Part shown: piece after piece, positions 8,977 through 17,283 of the stretch
How positions within the stretch are numbered: position 1 is the stretch's first letter
How the letters are laid out: each line of letters starts with the position of its first letter
Source: an uncultured Bacteroidales bacterium
Lineage (GTDB): Bacteria; Bacteroidota; Bacteroidia; Bacteroidales; UBA932
NCBI GenBank assembly: GCA_934695325.1
Contig: CAKUVD010000014.1
Coordinates: 1-54,931 of the forward strand
Reading direction: 5' to 3'
Length of the DNA: 54,931 bases
Notes under the pieces: model-generated
Told to the model about the DNA's origin: nothing
Databases searched by the model: none
The model's input: the letters and a program-made list of their open reading frames with translations, nothing else
Made by a program: the position numbers and the translations under genes

Positions 8977-8980
8977 AAGT

Positions 8981-10660
8981 ATGGATATTATTATGAGACA
9001 TATAATTGCCGCCGTGGCGTCAGTGCTTGTCCTGGCAGCCTGCGATGTGGTGAACATTGACCCGAACAACAAGTATGATACAGAATACGGATTCAGGAAC
9101 AGCAAGAACACGGAACTGTACCTGAACTCGTTCTATCCTATGATCTATGACTTCGGCCAGTTCGGCAAGAACGCTCTGGGCGGAAGCAATTCCAATATGT
9201 CGGACGGACTTACCGACATATTGAAGTATGGCGGCATCGTGGCCGGCTCCGGGGATTGCAATATGATTATGACGGTGGACGGGCAGCAGAGCGTCACCAA
9301 TAATTATTTCGATACCTGGACCACTTGCTATGGCTGGATAAGGAGGGTGAACGAATACCTTTCCGGTCTGGACAAATACAAGTCCAATTTCACGGATGAA
9401 CAGTATCGAAGGTGTCGAGGTGAGGCGCTGTTCTTCAGAGCTTATGCCTATTTCCTGATAATGCGTTGTCACGCATCGGTAAAGGATGACTTGGGCGCCG
9501 TGCTGTACAGGAACATTGACGAGATGGGCCCTTCAGGCAAGAATCGTGCACGCTCTTCGGTGAGCGACTGCTGGAGTCTCATATACGATGACATATCTTA
9601 TGCGACGGACAATCTCCCGGTTCCGGCATCGGCGGCAGGCAGGGTGAACTGCTATGTGGCTTATGCGTTGGAGGCCAGGGCGATGCTGTATGCGGGGCGG
9701 TATGACAAGGCTAAGGCCGCCGTGGAGAAGATCCGTGCTTCCGGACTGTATGGATATATGGATGACTATGCCTCCATATTCAAGAGCCTTGACAACAAGG
9801 AAGTCATCTGGGGATACGGCTTCGTCTCGGGGGCATTGACACACTCTTTCGACAAGTCATATTCGCAGCCGGGCGACATCTGCAAGAGCGGCAGCTACGG
9901 GAGCGGGCTTGCAGGCCCGACGCAGGAGTTCATCGACAGCTATGACAATGCTGACGGCACCGTGTTCGATGCGTCCGATGCTACGAGGCGATTCATAACC
10001 AATGAAAATGTGTCAGGACGTGATCCGCGCCTTGAGGCGTCTGTGCTGTGGAACGGGGCGCTGTGGAAAAGTCGTCCGCTGGAATGTTATGAGGGCGGGA
10101 TTGACCAGAAATATATGCCTTACGGGCAGGTGAATTCCCCGGGCAATACTGTGACTGGGTATTATATGCGCAAACTCCTGGATGAGTCTAACGATGACTA
10201 TGTGATAAATGGTTCATATCAGCCGTGGATAGAGTTCAGGTATGCTGAGATGATGCTGATATATGCTGAATGCTGTGCTTATGAGGGGGATTACGCTTCC
10301 GCCTGGCAGACTGTCGCCGAGCTTCGCCGCAAGCGTTTCGGACGGGAGGATGTCTATACCGCCCCGATAAACAGCCGGGAGACGGCTCTGGATGTGATCC
10401 TCAAGGAGAGGAGCATTGAATTGTGCTTCGAGGGACATAGGTTCTGGGATCTCCGACGTACTGGAAGAGCCGTGAAGACCCTTGACGGCAAGCGATATAC
10501 TGGAGTGCTGTGGAAAAAGACCGAAGACGGAGGGTTCACTCCATCCTCGGTGTCTTGCGATATGGGAGCGAGACGTTATCCCGAACGTTTCGACAGGTTC
10601 CCCATACCGCAGTCGGAGATAAGCAATAATACGTTGGCAAGGCAGAATGCTGACTGGTAA
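8981..10660 (+). CDS. SusD/RagB family surface lipoprotein
   Basis: A 559-residue glycan-binding lipoprotein that caps the SusC barrel. The lipobox VLVLAAC gives a lipidated Cys near residue 21. TPR-like helices follow, including YVAYALEARAMLYAGRYDKA. The C-terminal SusD signature is ERSIELCFEGHRFWDLRRTG, then FPIPQSEISNN close to the end. The ATG at 8981 leaves a 4-bp gap after susC; a second ATG at 8993 (MRHIIAAVASVLVLAAC) would give a more typical signal peptide and may be the real start. Confidence 0.95.
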   Translation: MDIIMRHIIAAVASVLVLAACDVVNIDPNNKYDTEYGFRNSKNTELYLNSFYPMIYDFGQFGKNALGGSNSNMSDGLTDILKYGGIVAGSGDCNMIMTVDGQQSVTNNYFDTWTTCYGWIRRVNEYLSGLDKYKSNFTDEQYRRCRGEALFFRAYAYFLIMRCHASVKDDLGAVLYRNIDEMGPSGKNRARSSVSDCWSLIYDDISYATDNLPVPASAAGRVNCYVAYALEARAMLYAGRYDKAKAAVEKIRASGLYGYMDDYASIFKSLDNKEVIWGYGFVSGALTHSFDKSYSQPGDICKSGSYGSGLAGPTQEFIDSYDNADGTVFDASDATRRFITNENVSGRDPRLEASVLWNGALWKSRPLECYEGGIDQKYMPYGQVNSPGNTVTGYYMRKLLDESNDDYVINGSYQPWIEFRYAEMMLIYAECCAYEGDYASAWQTVAELRRKRFGREDVYTAPINSRETALDVILKERSIELCFEGHRFWDLRRTGRAVKTLDGKRYTGVLWKKTEDGGFTPSSVSCDMGARRYPERFDRFPIPQSEISNNTLARQNADW

Positions 10661-10687
10661 TGTTCCATCAATTTTGAAAATTGCATT

Positions 10688-11143
10688 ATGAGAATAATGA
10701 CGAGACTTTTGTCAGTGGCTGCCGTCATACTGTCGGCGCTGACATCGTGCGAGAAAGAGGTGAGGCCGGCCCTTTCTTCAGACAAGACCATAAATGCGCT
10801 TAAATGCTATGTGTATTACGATCTTTCTTCGTGGTCGGTCAAGCAGGAGCTTGATGCCCTCAGCGGCACATACAGCCCAGAGAAAGGCGCCATAGTCTAT
10901 ACGTTTCCGGATGATCCGGACAAGTACAATGCCTCCACTCTGGCGAGATGCCGCCTGGAAGTCTCCATCCCAGCCACGTCGAGAGTGGTGGAGCTTGGGG
11001 CTGACGGCTCTGTAATAGGCGAGGGGCTCGGCGGATTGCGCAGCCTCGCCGGCACTTCATCGGGCAAGACCGTGTGGTTCAAGGTGATAGCTGCCGATGG
11101 CTCCGAGAAGAATTATCAGGCTACATTTAAATTAAAACAATAA
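10688..11143 (+). CDS. Small PUL lipoprotein with one Ig-like (DUF5018-like) domain
   Basis: A 151-residue predicted lipoprotein: signal peptide MRIMTRLLSVAAVILSALTS with lipidated Cys at 21. The rest is a single beta domain ending KTVWFKVIAADGSEKNYQAT, a pattern (hydrophobic strand, then A-DGS-K-Y) shared with the N-terminal parts of the next two proteins. It resembles DUF5018-type domains found beside SusD genes; I infer this from pattern alone. Gaps of 27 bp upstream and 12 bp downstream suggest one operon. Likely role: surface ligand binding or a spacer protein of the locus. Confidence 0.7.
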   Translation: MRIMTRLLSVAAVILSALTSCEKEVRPALSSDKTINALKCYVYYDLSSWSVKQELDALSGTYSPEKGAIVYTFPDDPDKYNASTLARCRLEVSIPATSRVVELGADGSVIGEGLGGLRSLAGTSSGKTVWFKVIAADGSEKNYQATFKLKQ

Positions 11144-11155
11144 CACTTAAAGATT

Positions 11156-12778
11156 ATGAAAAAAATCGCATTGGCACTGGCGACTATCGCCGCCGTGTTC
11201 TGCTCTTGTTCCAAAGATGAGAACAAGACTGCACCCTCAATTGCATTGACCAGCGAGATGGTTCAGGTATCGGGCCTCTCTCAGGACTGCCTCACCGTCG
11301 TGGACAACGCTTCCAAGACAATCGACGTTGAGGTAAACTATGTGGACAAGGCTGAACTTGCAGCCCTCGACGTGAAATTCGTGTCGCTTCCTGCAGGCGT
11401 CACTGCGGACGCATTCACGTTCAATTTCTCCACAGGCGCTGCGAAAGACGTTGTGTTCACGACAGGAGAAGGCCAGGTCACATATAAGATGACCGCTTCG
11501 GCAGCCGCTCCGGAGCCGCATTTCCTCACTGCGGAGCTCAATGAGAATCCAGTCTCCGGCGGCCAGGCAAAACTTCGCGGAGTCACGGATCTGAAGAAAG
11601 TCGTGTTCACTTTCACTGTATCACCTGAAGACACGAAAGTCTATGTCGGGAGCACTGAGGTCAAGTCCGGCGACGAGGTGGACTTCAGCGATAAACTTAA
11701 TGGTGTGACATTCACGCTCAAGTGCGCTGAGGTATCCAAGACTGAGAACATCAAGGTGGTGACTACCGGCATTTCCTCTGTCGAGCGTGTCTGGGGGCAT
11801 TATGTGAAACCGTCAAGCATCAAGGACGACTGGTTCGGCACCAAGGTGGCCGCTTCCGGCTGGGAGAGGAACATCTCTATGGATGACAGATACGTCTATA
11901 TGGCGAAGGCCGCATCCGGTGACGCCAAAGGAATGTATGCGATAAGCCTCGACGGAAATACTGTCAAGACGATGTCCACGAATGGACTCAAGGCCGCAGG
12001 CGTGCACCAGACTTCGGCAGTGCGCGTGATGAACAACGGAGCGTCATCCGTAACGCTCCTTTCAAATATGGTCAATGCCGCAAATTCGCACCTCTACCTC
12101 TATGCTTATGACAATGTGGATGCCGACCCTCGCATCGTGCTCGACTATACGCTGACGGAAACCGCCCGCCTCGGTGACAAGTTCACAGTCGAGGGAGACT
12201 GGCAGAAAGGAAAGATATGGTTCTATAACTATAACGGCGGCAATCCTTGCGTAGCCTATGCTTTCACGGTTTCAGCCGGCGTGATCAACCCTGTCCCTGA
12301 GAAAGTCGAGCTGGTCTCCGGACTCGGAAACATCGGCGGCCTGTATAAGTACAGCGACACTGAATATATCTGGGCTGGTGCAGCCAAGCCGGCGCAGACG
12401 CTAAAGTTTGTCGCAGGCAGGTTCGAGGCCGGGTATGCACTTTCTGACGGGGCCAAGTTCTCCTATCCTATGCACGGCGTCGGTTTCTTTACGTTCAATG
12501 ACCAGAAGTATATGAGCTACGTCCGTCTGCTCAACTCTTTCCAGAACGGAGCGCTCAGGATTATGGAGCTAGGCTCTGACACTCTTGCGGGAAGCCTTGA
12601 AAACGCCGACCCGACGAAGGATCTTCAGTATGAACTCGCAGACCCTACAGAGACAGGCATAGCCGCAGTCAAGAACGGGAACGGTTGCGGTGCAGCCGAG
12701 GTCCGCGTGGTGAACGGGGAAACTTATATCGCCGCTTGCGTTATGGGCTCCGGAGTCTCACTCTTCAAGATAAAATAA
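11156..12778 (+). CDS. PUL surface lipoprotein, DUF5018/DUF4623-like
   Basis: A 540-residue lipoprotein with signal peptide and lipobox AVFCSC (Cys about 19). Residues about 25-115 and 120-205 look like two Ig-like domains. From about 207 (VERVWGHYVKPSSIKDDWFG) a larger all-beta region repeats aromatic-rich strands (RYVYMAKAASGDAKGMYAIS, YIWAGAAKPAQTLKFVAGRF), compatible with a propeller and resembling DUF4623 proteins encoded next to SusD. No catalytic motif is visible. It occupies the place of the glycan-binding SusE/F-type proteins, so surface ligand binding is the likely role. Confidence 0.7.
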   Translation: MKKIALALATIAAVFCSCSKDENKTAPSIALTSEMVQVSGLSQDCLTVVDNASKTIDVEVNYVDKAELAALDVKFVSLPAGVTADAFTFNFSTGAAKDVVFTTGEGQVTYKMTASAAAPEPHFLTAELNENPVSGGQAKLRGVTDLKKVVFTFTVSPEDTKVYVGSTEVKSGDEVDFSDKLNGVTFTLKCAEVSKTENIKVVTTGISSVERVWGHYVKPSSIKDDWFGTKVAASGWERNISMDDRYVYMAKAASGDAKGMYAISLDGNTVKTMSTNGLKAAGVHQTSAVRVMNNGASSVTLLSNMVNAANSHLYLYAYDNVDADPRIVLDYTLTETARLGDKFTVEGDWQKGKIWFYNYNGGNPCVAYAFTVSAGVINPVPEKVELVSGLGNIGGLYKYSDTEYIWAGAAKPAQTLKFVAGRFEAGYALSDGAKFSYPMHGVGFFTFNDQKYMSYVRLLNSFQNGALRIMELGSDTLAGSLENADPTKDLQYELADPTETGIAAVKNGNGCGAAEVRVVNGETYIAACVMGSGVSLFKIK

Positions 12779-12785
12779 TTTGACG

Positions 12786-14498
12786 ATGAAGGCATTGACA
12801 AGAATACTTGCGGCTCTGATGCTTGCAGCATTGACATCGTGCGGGAAATCCGAGGCGCAGACTCCGCGCAAGACTGAGCCGGAGCTTAAGATATTGTCTT
12901 TCTTCATCAAGGAGTATCCTGGTGCGGAAGTGGTGATAGACGATGATGTGCGCACAGTGACGGCAAGACTCGCATACGGAGCCTACCCTGGCAAGGCGCA
13001 TATCAAGTTCACTGTCAATGACGGTGTCACTGCTGAGCCTCCAAGCGGCTCGGAAGTGGATCTGTCCGCACCTGTCTCTATATTCCTGACGGATGTGGAT
13101 GGGAACGCGAAGAAGTACATTGTCAATGCCGTCGTTTCCAAATCACCGTATGTCAGGCTTACGAAGATGCTCAACAAGGAGTATCTCCGTACGGCCTCGA
13201 TAGACGGGGAGAACATTAGATTCAAACTTCCCGTCGGTGCTGACCTGACGTCTCTTACGTTCGAGGCCACGGCTGATGAAGGGGTGACGTTCGATCCTGA
13301 CATAGCCAAGCCGATGAATCTCACTTCTCCGGTGAGGCTGAAGGCTGTCGCTCCTGACGGCGTGGCTGTGGAGAATTTCATTATGAGCGCCGAGGTTGAG
13401 GCGCAGAGAGCTGAAGTCAGGGGAATCTATCTGCCTTCTCCGTCGCATACATCATCATTCTTGACTTATGATGAAGTATGCAGGTCGGTGGCTCTTCTCG
13501 ATGAACTGAATTTCAACTGCCTTTTCGTCTGTGCCTGGGCCGCCACCAAGACGGCCTGGGACAGTGATGTCCTGAAGGCCAACTCCTCGTGGTCATCTGC
13601 GAGGGCCGGGAATATGTATGCTAATTATACAGGAGGTTCCGGTGACGCTCTCGCAGACATCATTTCTGAGGCTCACAAGAAAGACATAAAGGTCATACTC
13701 TGGTTCGAGTATGGTTTTATGAGCTCCAACGGAGGCGTGAATATGTCCGATCCTCTCCTTTCGAGGCATCCTGACTGGATAGGAAGAGGCAATGACGGAG
13801 GATATGCCAATTATAACGGCACGGATTACTATCTGAACGGTTATTCTTCTGAAGTGCAGAACTTTATGATGTCATTGATGAAGGAGGCGCTGGAAAGATA
13901 TCCTGACGTGGACGGCATCCAGGGTGATGACAGGATGCCTGCTATGCCGAGGAACTCGGGATATGAAGAGTCCACGAAGGCGGCGTATCGGGCTGAGAAA
14001 GGAACGGAGCCGCCATCCGACCCTTCTGACGCTGGATGGGTGCGCTGGAGGCTGGATAGACTGAATTCATTCGCATCGGCGATGCACAAGGAATTGAAAG
14101 CCATCAAGCCGGATCTCATGGTATGCTTCGCTCCGAACAAATATCCGTGGTGTATGACGCACCTTATGCAGGAATGGCCGGTGTGGATAAAGGAGGGCAA
14201 TGTAGATCTTCTGACGGTACAGTGTTATGTCACTGCCACTTACGAGAATGATGTGAAGACGGCTATGTCTTACGCTCGTTCTTCTGGCGCTCCTGGCATC
14301 GTGAACCCGGCGATGATTCTCAAGAACGGCTCAGCTGTGATGTCCAAGTCAATGCTTGCCGGACAGTTGCAGTACAACCGCACTGTAGGAACGTGCGGGG
14401 AGTCTCAGTTCTGGTTTGACGGACTGAAAGAGGACTACGTCAGGGAAGTATTCAAGTCGTTCTATACGACGAAGGCCTCGCTCCCGGGCGATCTGTAG
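12786..14498 (+). CDS. Lipoprotein glycoside hydrolase of the GHL10 (YngK/DUF187-like) type
   Basis: A 570-residue lipoprotein (lipobox ALTSC, Cys19). I start at the ATG at 12786; the in-frame TTG 6 bp upstream is less likely. Residues about 30-200 contain two Ig-like modules like those of the two preceding proteins. The (beta/alpha)8 barrel begins at VRGIYLPSPS (about 215) and shows FNCLFVCAWAATKTAW, KVILWFEYGFMS, HPDWIGRG and DVDGIQGDDRMPAMP. The acidic pair in DGIQGDD corresponds to the usual DGIHFDD segment of the family and is the probable catalytic strand. It is the only recognisable glycan-cleaving enzyme of this locus and ends the operon. Confidence 0.88.
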   Translation: MKALTRILAALMLAALTSCGKSEAQTPRKTEPELKILSFFIKEYPGAEVVIDDDVRTVTARLAYGAYPGKAHIKFTVNDGVTAEPPSGSEVDLSAPVSIFLTDVDGNAKKYIVNAVVSKSPYVRLTKMLNKEYLRTASIDGENIRFKLPVGADLTSLTFEATADEGVTFDPDIAKPMNLTSPVRLKAVAPDGVAVENFIMSAEVEAQRAEVRGIYLPSPSHTSSFLTYDEVCRSVALLDELNFNCLFVCAWAATKTAWDSDVLKANSSWSSARAGNMYANYTGGSGDALADIISEAHKKDIKVILWFEYGFMSSNGGVNMSDPLLSRHPDWIGRGNDGGYANYNGTDYYLNGYSSEVQNFMMSLMKEALERYPDVDGIQGDDRMPAMPRNSGYEESTKAAYRAEKGTEPPSDPSDAGWVRWRLDRLNSFASAMHKELKAIKPDLMVCFAPNKYPWCMTHLMQEWPVWIKEGNVDLLTVQCYVTATYENDVKTAMSYARSSGAPGIVNPAMILKNGSAVMSKSMLAGQLQYNRTVGTCGESQFWFDGLKEDYVREVFKSFYTTKASLPGDL

Positions 14499-14523
14499 CG
14501 GAGAATTTAATTAACTGTCAATG

Positions 14524-14575
14524 ATTTACGGATTCTGAACGTATGCGACTGCCGCAATGTTCGGAATCCGTGAAT
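14524..14575. terminator. Terminator hairpin between convergent genes
   Basis: Arms 14524-14540 and 14559-14575 pair over 17 bp with only two G-U wobbles around an 18-nt loop. It lies between the end of the GHL10 gene (plus) and yidD (minus) and could stop transcripts from both sides, although neither flank carries a long T run. Confidence 0.6.
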
Positions 14576-14609
14576 TGTTGTCGGCCAGGGTGAGGATGCT
14601 CAGAACGTG

Positions 14610-14885
14610 TCAAGGTACAGGGTCATAGCCCGAGCCGCCCCACGGATGGCAGCGCAGCAGGCGGCGTATCGTAAGATAGAGACCTTTAAGCGGTCCCCAT
14701 TTCCTGAATGCCTGGAGCGCATATTCAGAGCAGGTCGGTGTGAAGCGACAAGTCGGAGGCTTATATGGCGATATGCAGACCTGATAGAATCTTATCAGTA
14801 TTGTGAAAGGAAATATGGCCGCCTTGCGTATGGCGGCGTGAAGTCGCACGAGACCGCCGGGGGAAGTCTCTCCGGATGTATTCAT
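14610..14885 (-). CDS. yidD: Membrane protein insertion efficiency factor YidD
   Basis: A 91-residue protein with the whole family core: [20 protein letters not shown], then [20 protein letters not shown], and [13 protein letters not shown] at the end. YidD is a small membrane-associated protein thought to assist YidC-dependent insertion. Its ATG overlaps the rnpA stop by one base (TAATG), the common rnpA-yidD pairing. A short amphipathic N-terminus precedes the core. Confidence 0.96.
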   Translation of the reverse strand: MNTSGETSPGGLVRLHAAIRKAAIFPFTILIRFYQVCISPYKPPTCRFTPTCSEYALQAFRKWGPLKGLYLTIRRLLRCHPWGGSGYDPVP

Positions 14886-15328
14886 TACTGACGGGCCTCC
14901 GCCCCTCCTTCATTGACCTGCTGCTGAACAGGTTCCGCTTTTTGCCTCCTCGAGGCGAGTCTGTCGGCGACTGATGTCAGGATCGTGGTGACAGCAGCGG
15001 TGACTGCTGTGAAGTCCAGGATCTCCCGTGTGCTGTAGATGAACAAGATGTCCGTACCGCCTTCAGGGAATACCGGAAGCAGCGACTTGTTGAGGCGATA
15101 TGCTTCACGGATACGTCTCTTGATAAGATTTCTCTTTACGGCGCGCCGGAAGCACTTTTTGGGAACGGATACCACTATCCTGTTATAAGGCAATGAGTTA
15201 CTCGCATTGAAGCAGTATCTCATCCCCTCGGTGGAGCCATATCGTCCGCCTGCGAAAAGTTTAGAGAGACCGGTCCCTGAGGACAGCCTCTCTCTCTTCT
15301 TCAACGTATTGCGGACTATTTCGCTCAT
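14885..15328 (-). CDS. rnpA: Ribonuclease P protein component
   Basis: A 147-residue basic protein. [20 protein letters not shown] followed by RIREAYR contains the RNR motif that binds the RNase P RNA. An N-terminal LKKRERLSS segment and a late beta strand (TDILFIYST) fit the fold. It helps the RNA subunit remove 5' leaders from pre-tRNAs. A variable tail after about 125 (rich in Glu, Gln and Ala) extends past the usual end. One-base overlaps with hemD (TGATG) and yidD (TAATG) show a coupled operon. Confidence 0.95.
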   Translation of the reverse strand: MSEIVRNTLKKRERLSSGTGLSKLFAGGRYGSTEGMRYCFNASNSLPYNRIVVSVPKKCFRRAVKRNLIKRRIREAYRLNKSLLPVFPEGGTDILFIYSTREILDFTAVTAAVTTILTSVADRLASRRQKAEPVQQQVNEGGAEARQ

Positions 15329-16077
15329 CAGTCGTTCTTGTGCGCCTCAAGATAAAGTTCGAGCGCCCTGGCCACTGACGGAGCCTCAGGTGTCGGAGCC
15401 TTGATTTCTACAGGCAGACCGGCCTCTTCCATAGCCTTCACGATCACCTTGCCGAAGGTAACGAACTTGGTGTTCTCCGGCGTATAGTCTGGATAGTTCT
15501 CGAAAAGAGACTTTATGTCGGCCGGATTGTAGACCACTATCATATTATAGGACTTGAGATCCACTCCCTTCAGATCTTGCGGCACTGATTTTACGAACAC
15601 TGCAGAGGCATAGTTCAGCCCCTGTGCGTCGAAAAGACTTTTAAGAGCCTCGTTGCTGCTTGAGTCTGAAGTGGTTATGAGGAATTTCTCTCCCTTGTGC
15701 TTGGTGCCTATCTGCTCCATTACGGATGCCGGGGTGCCGGTTCCGTAGAAGATCTTCCTCTTCCTGAACACGATGTGTTTCTGGAGATACATCGCTACTG
15801 CCTCGGTGGTGCAGAAGTACTTCATAGTCTCCGGGACCTTCACGCGAAGCTCTTCGCAGAGCTGGAAGAAGGCGTCTATCGTATGTCTTGCGGAAAAAAC
15901 TATCGCCGTGTAATCCAGGACATTGATCCTCTGGATTCTGAACTCCCTCGAAGAAAGAGGTTCTATCAGAAAGAACGGCAGGAAATCTATCTGTACGCCG
16001 TATTTCTCTTTGAGTGCCTCGTATGGAGCCATATTCATCGGAGACTCCTGAGAAATCAAAATCTTCTTAATTGCCAT
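15328..16077 (-). CDS. hemD: Uroporphyrinogen-III synthase
   Basis: A 249-residue HEM4-fold protein. It starts MAIKKILISQESPMNMAPYE and shows the Bacteroidota version of the fold with VFSARHTIDAFFQL, KFLITTSDSSSNEALKSLF and FVTFGKVIVKAMEEAGL. The enzyme closes hydroxymethylbilane into uroporphyrinogen III for haem and other tetrapyrroles. The position between a DUF4271 gene and rnpA is the conserved order in Bacteroidales and strengthens the call, because HemD sequences are weakly conserved. Confidence 0.88.
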   Translation of the reverse strand: MAIKKILISQESPMNMAPYEALKEKYGVQIDFLPFFLIEPLSSREFRIQRINVLDYTAIVFSARHTIDAFFQLCEELRVKVPETMKYFCTTEAVAMYLQKHIVFRKRKIFYGTGTPASVMEQIGTKHKGEKFLITTSDSSSNEALKSLFDAQGLNYASAVFVKSVPQDLKGVDLKSYNMIVVYNPADIKSLFENYPDYTPENTKFVTFGKVIVKAMEEAGLPVEIKAPTPEAPSVARALELYLEAHKND

Positions 16078-16084
16078 ATTCCCT

Positions 16085-16852
16085 TTACAAATAAATCATT
16101 GAAACGACCAACAGCACAGCTGGTATGATTTCAATCCCGCAAAGATACAAAATTGCCGTGAATTGGCCAGCATCCTGCGACATAATCTGGTATTTTCGCA
16201 GCAGATAGAGTAGCCATATCGCCCCTGTGACATAATATGCCGCCGTTATGGAGAAATCGAGGCATCCTGCTGATATGGAACTGATTATGAGTAGTATAAG
16301 TAGAGCGATAGCATAGATTATGATGAAATTCGCACCGCAGCGATCGGCGAGCCTGGCGGTATCAGATCTCATCTTGCCTGTCGGAGCCACAGCGGCCAGG
16401 ACTGCACGCAATATGATGAACGCCGACACTATGCCTGCGGTCGCCAGCGTCCTCATCCCCGGCTGGAGACCTTCCAGGAAATCCGCACGGAGCAGTCCGA
16501 ACCTGGCGACGCAGATGGAAACCGTCAGAACTGAGACTACGGCCACGGAGTCCCTCTCTCGGCTCAGCCTCATATTCCCCTCCAGCGCAAGGAACTCGCG
16601 CCATCGCAGCATACCTCCTGAGACATAGGGCAATACGGAGATGAGCCTCCTCAGGTACAGGATCACCAAGATGATGCACAATGCCATCAGACCCCAGTTC
16701 AATGCTGATGTCCCCCATTGGTCGGCCGTCATAGTCAGGATGCTGTCCGTGTCGTCGTGCGGCATAAGAATTCTCCCGCTGCGGAAGGCTCCGGCAGCCG
16801 GCTGTATCTGCAGAGTGTCTACAGATGTCATTTCTGAAGAAACTGTAGGCAT
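16085..16852 (-). CDS. DUF4271 integral membrane protein
   Basis: A 255-residue protein with a soluble N-terminus of about 45 residues and six hydrophobic segments, for example WGLMALCIILVILYL, FIIIYAIALLILLIISSISA and IEIIPAVLLVVSMIYL at the end. Family DUF4271 is defined in Bacteroidota and sits upstream of hemD, as here (7-bp gap). Function unknown; a link with haem synthesis is suggested only by gene order. Confidence 0.8.
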   Translation of the reverse strand: MPTVSSEMTSVDTLQIQPAAGAFRSGRILMPHDDTDSILTMTADQWGTSALNWGLMALCIILVILYLRRLISVLPYVSGGMLRWREFLALEGNMRLSRERDSVAVVSVLTVSICVARFGLLRADFLEGLQPGMRTLATAGIVSAFIILRAVLAAVAPTGKMRSDTARLADRCGANFIIIYAIALLILLIISSISAGCLDFSITAAYYVTGAIWLLYLLRKYQIMSQDAGQFTAILYLCGIEIIPAVLLVVSMIYL

Positions 16853-16858
16853 AGTCCG

Positions 16859-17203
16859 TCAGTTTCCTCTCTTCGCCTTGTATCCCATAGACGTCAGCAG
16901 GGCGGTCACTTTGTCCCGCAAGTCTCCCTGAATGGTGATTTCACCGTCTTTAGCCGTCCCTCCTACGCCGCATTTCACTTTAAGAGTCTTGCCGAGTTCC
17001 TTGAGGTCCGCCTCGGAGCCGATGAATCCGCTTACCAATGTGACCTGTTTCCCGGCCCTGCATCTTCTGTCAATGCTCACGATGAGTCGCTGCTTTTCCG
17101 GCGGAAGTGTCTCGGCCTCTGCGGAGCCTTCCTGCTCATATCTGAAGTCCGGGTTCGTGGAGTAGACTACCCCGAGGCGCTGTTTCCAGTCATTATCTGC
17201 CAT
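16859..17203 (-). CDS. yciH: SUI1/YciH-like translation initiation factor
   Basis: A 114-residue protein with the SUI1 fold: KQVTLVSGFIGSEADLKELG, then KVKCGVGGTAKDGEITIQGD and a final MGYKAKRGN. This bacterial relative of eIF1 is thought to influence initiation fidelity. I start at the ATG at 17203 (MADNDWKQRLG), preceded by AAAAGAAAT. The longer reading from a TTG at 17224 would begin inside the -7 promoter element and is rejected. It is first in the minus-strand run to yidD, with 6 bp to DUF4271. Confidence 0.9.
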   Translation of the reverse strand: MADNDWKQRLGVVYSTNPDFRYEQEGSAEAETLPPEKQRLIVSIDRRCRAGKQVTLVSGFIGSEADLKELGKTLKVKCGVGGTAKDGEITIQGDLRDKVTALLTSMGYKAKRGN

Positions 17204-17217
17204 AATGCTATTTCTTT

Positions 17218-17249
17218 TTTGCAAAGATAGGTAATCTGTTTTATCTTTG
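17218..17249 (+). promoter_or_regulatory. Putative promoter of the DUF2723 gene
   Basis: TTTG (17218-17221), 20 bp, TATCTTTG (17242-17249) fits the Bacteroidota promoter well. The ATG follows 35 bp later at 17284. Confidence 0.6.
17222..17229 (-). promoter_or_regulatory. Putative yciH operon -7 element, mirror image of the plus-strand one
   Basis: On the minus strand TATCTTTG (17229-17222) is a perfect -7 element 19 bp before the yciH ATG. It overlaps the plus-strand promoter so that the two boxes form an inverted pair. A convincing -33 box for this direction is not visible. Confidence 0.45.
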
Positions 17250-17283
17250 CCAGTTCGGAGACACTGAAGAACAGAAAAACATT

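Noticed and set aside
17204..17224. Longer yciH with a TTG start at 17224
   Set aside because: The extra codons overlap the -7 promoter element; the ATG at 17203 has an A/G-rich ribosome-binding region.
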